A stretch of 6,303 bases of DNA from Pseudomonadota bacterium (lineage in GTDB: Bacteria; Pseudomonadota; Alphaproteobacteria; UBA828; JAPUJA01): positions 1 through 6,303 of the forward strand of contig JAPUJA010000282.1 of the NCBI GenBank assembly GCA_027296525.1, given 5' to 3'. Below are positions 6,174 through 6,303 of this stretch, one piece after another. The position numbers and the translations under genes are program-made. The notes beneath the pieces were generated by a model. The model worked only from the letters and a program-made list of their open reading frames with translations. It was not told where the DNA came from and did no database searches. The stretch's first letter is position 1. Each line of letters begins with the position of its first letter.

Positions 6174-6303
6174 TCAACCCGCGTCGGGCTGGTTGTCGGG
6201 CGCGGCCTCGACGAAGGCGGGGAGCTTGACGCATTCCTCCTCGATGCGGCGGAGGGTGCGGAGCTGCGAGACGTCGCACTCGAGCCGGTGGGCGTTGTGG
6301 AGC
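6174..6303 (-). CDS. maiA: Maleylacetoacetate isomerase / zeta-class glutathione S-transferase, C-terminal part
   Basis: This is a partial gene whose 5' part lies beyond the window; 42 codons plus a TGA stop (6176-6174) are present. The C-terminal residues read LHNAHRLECDVSQL, then RTLRRIEEECVKLPAF, then EAAPDNQPDAG. This follows the family's C-terminal pattern: PQxxNARRFxxDLSxYPTLxRI, then a Cys, LPAF, and a terminal AxPxxQPDA. MaiA isomerises maleylacetoacetate to fumarylacetoacetate with glutathione in tyrosine/phenylalanine (homogentisate) catabolism, in the cytoplasm. The catalytic N-terminal thioredoxin-like domain is not in view, so a related GST cannot be excluded. It points the same way as tyrS, 221 bp upstream of it, probably as a separate unit. 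Confidence 0.8.
   Translation of the reverse strand, partial: LHNAHRLECDVSQLRTLRRIEEECVKLPAFVEAAPDNQPDAG

Overview
The window looks like ordinary chromosomal DNA from a GC-rich alphaproteobacterium. The proteins suggest this: a long cobalamin-dependent ribonucleotide reductase (NrdJ) of about 1,220 residues with a TSCPD domain and a C-terminal cysteine cluster, an NDUFA12-type complex I accessory subunit (a family shared by alphaproteobacteria and mitochondria), and a TyrRS with a KMGKT version of the KMSKS loop. No mobile element, CRISPR array, rRNA, tRNA or phage gene was recognised. Order or genus cannot be fixed from this sequence alone.

Layout. Positions 1-48 are a short flank downstream of nrdJ with nothing recognisable. 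nrdJ fills 49-3720 on the minus strand. A 592-bp gap (3721-4312), visibly AT-richer in its middle, separates nrdJ from the divergently oriented NDUFA12-family gene at 4313-4666 (plus). That gene converges on tyrS (4699-5952, minus) with only 32 bp between the stop codons. Upstream of tyrS is a 221-bp spacer (5953-6173) holding a perfect 14-bp tandem duplication and a long imperfect inverted repeat. The last 130 bases carry the C-terminal 42 codons of a minus-strand gene that reads as maleylacetoacetate isomerase (zeta-class GST, maiA), cut by the window edge.

The genes serve unrelated housekeeping tasks: dNTP synthesis, respiration, tRNA charging and tyrosine/phenylalanine catabolism. They do not form one pathway. 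The most informative regulatory signal is a pair of NrdR-box-like palindromes at 3878-3893 and 3909-3924, whose starts are 31 bp apart. This is the tandem arrangement expected for the ribonucleotide reductase repressor NrdR, and the inner box overlaps a perfect TTGACA -35 element pointing at nrdJ. No previously undescribed multi-gene system is visible. The second-look items are non-coding structures in the two intergenic regions.
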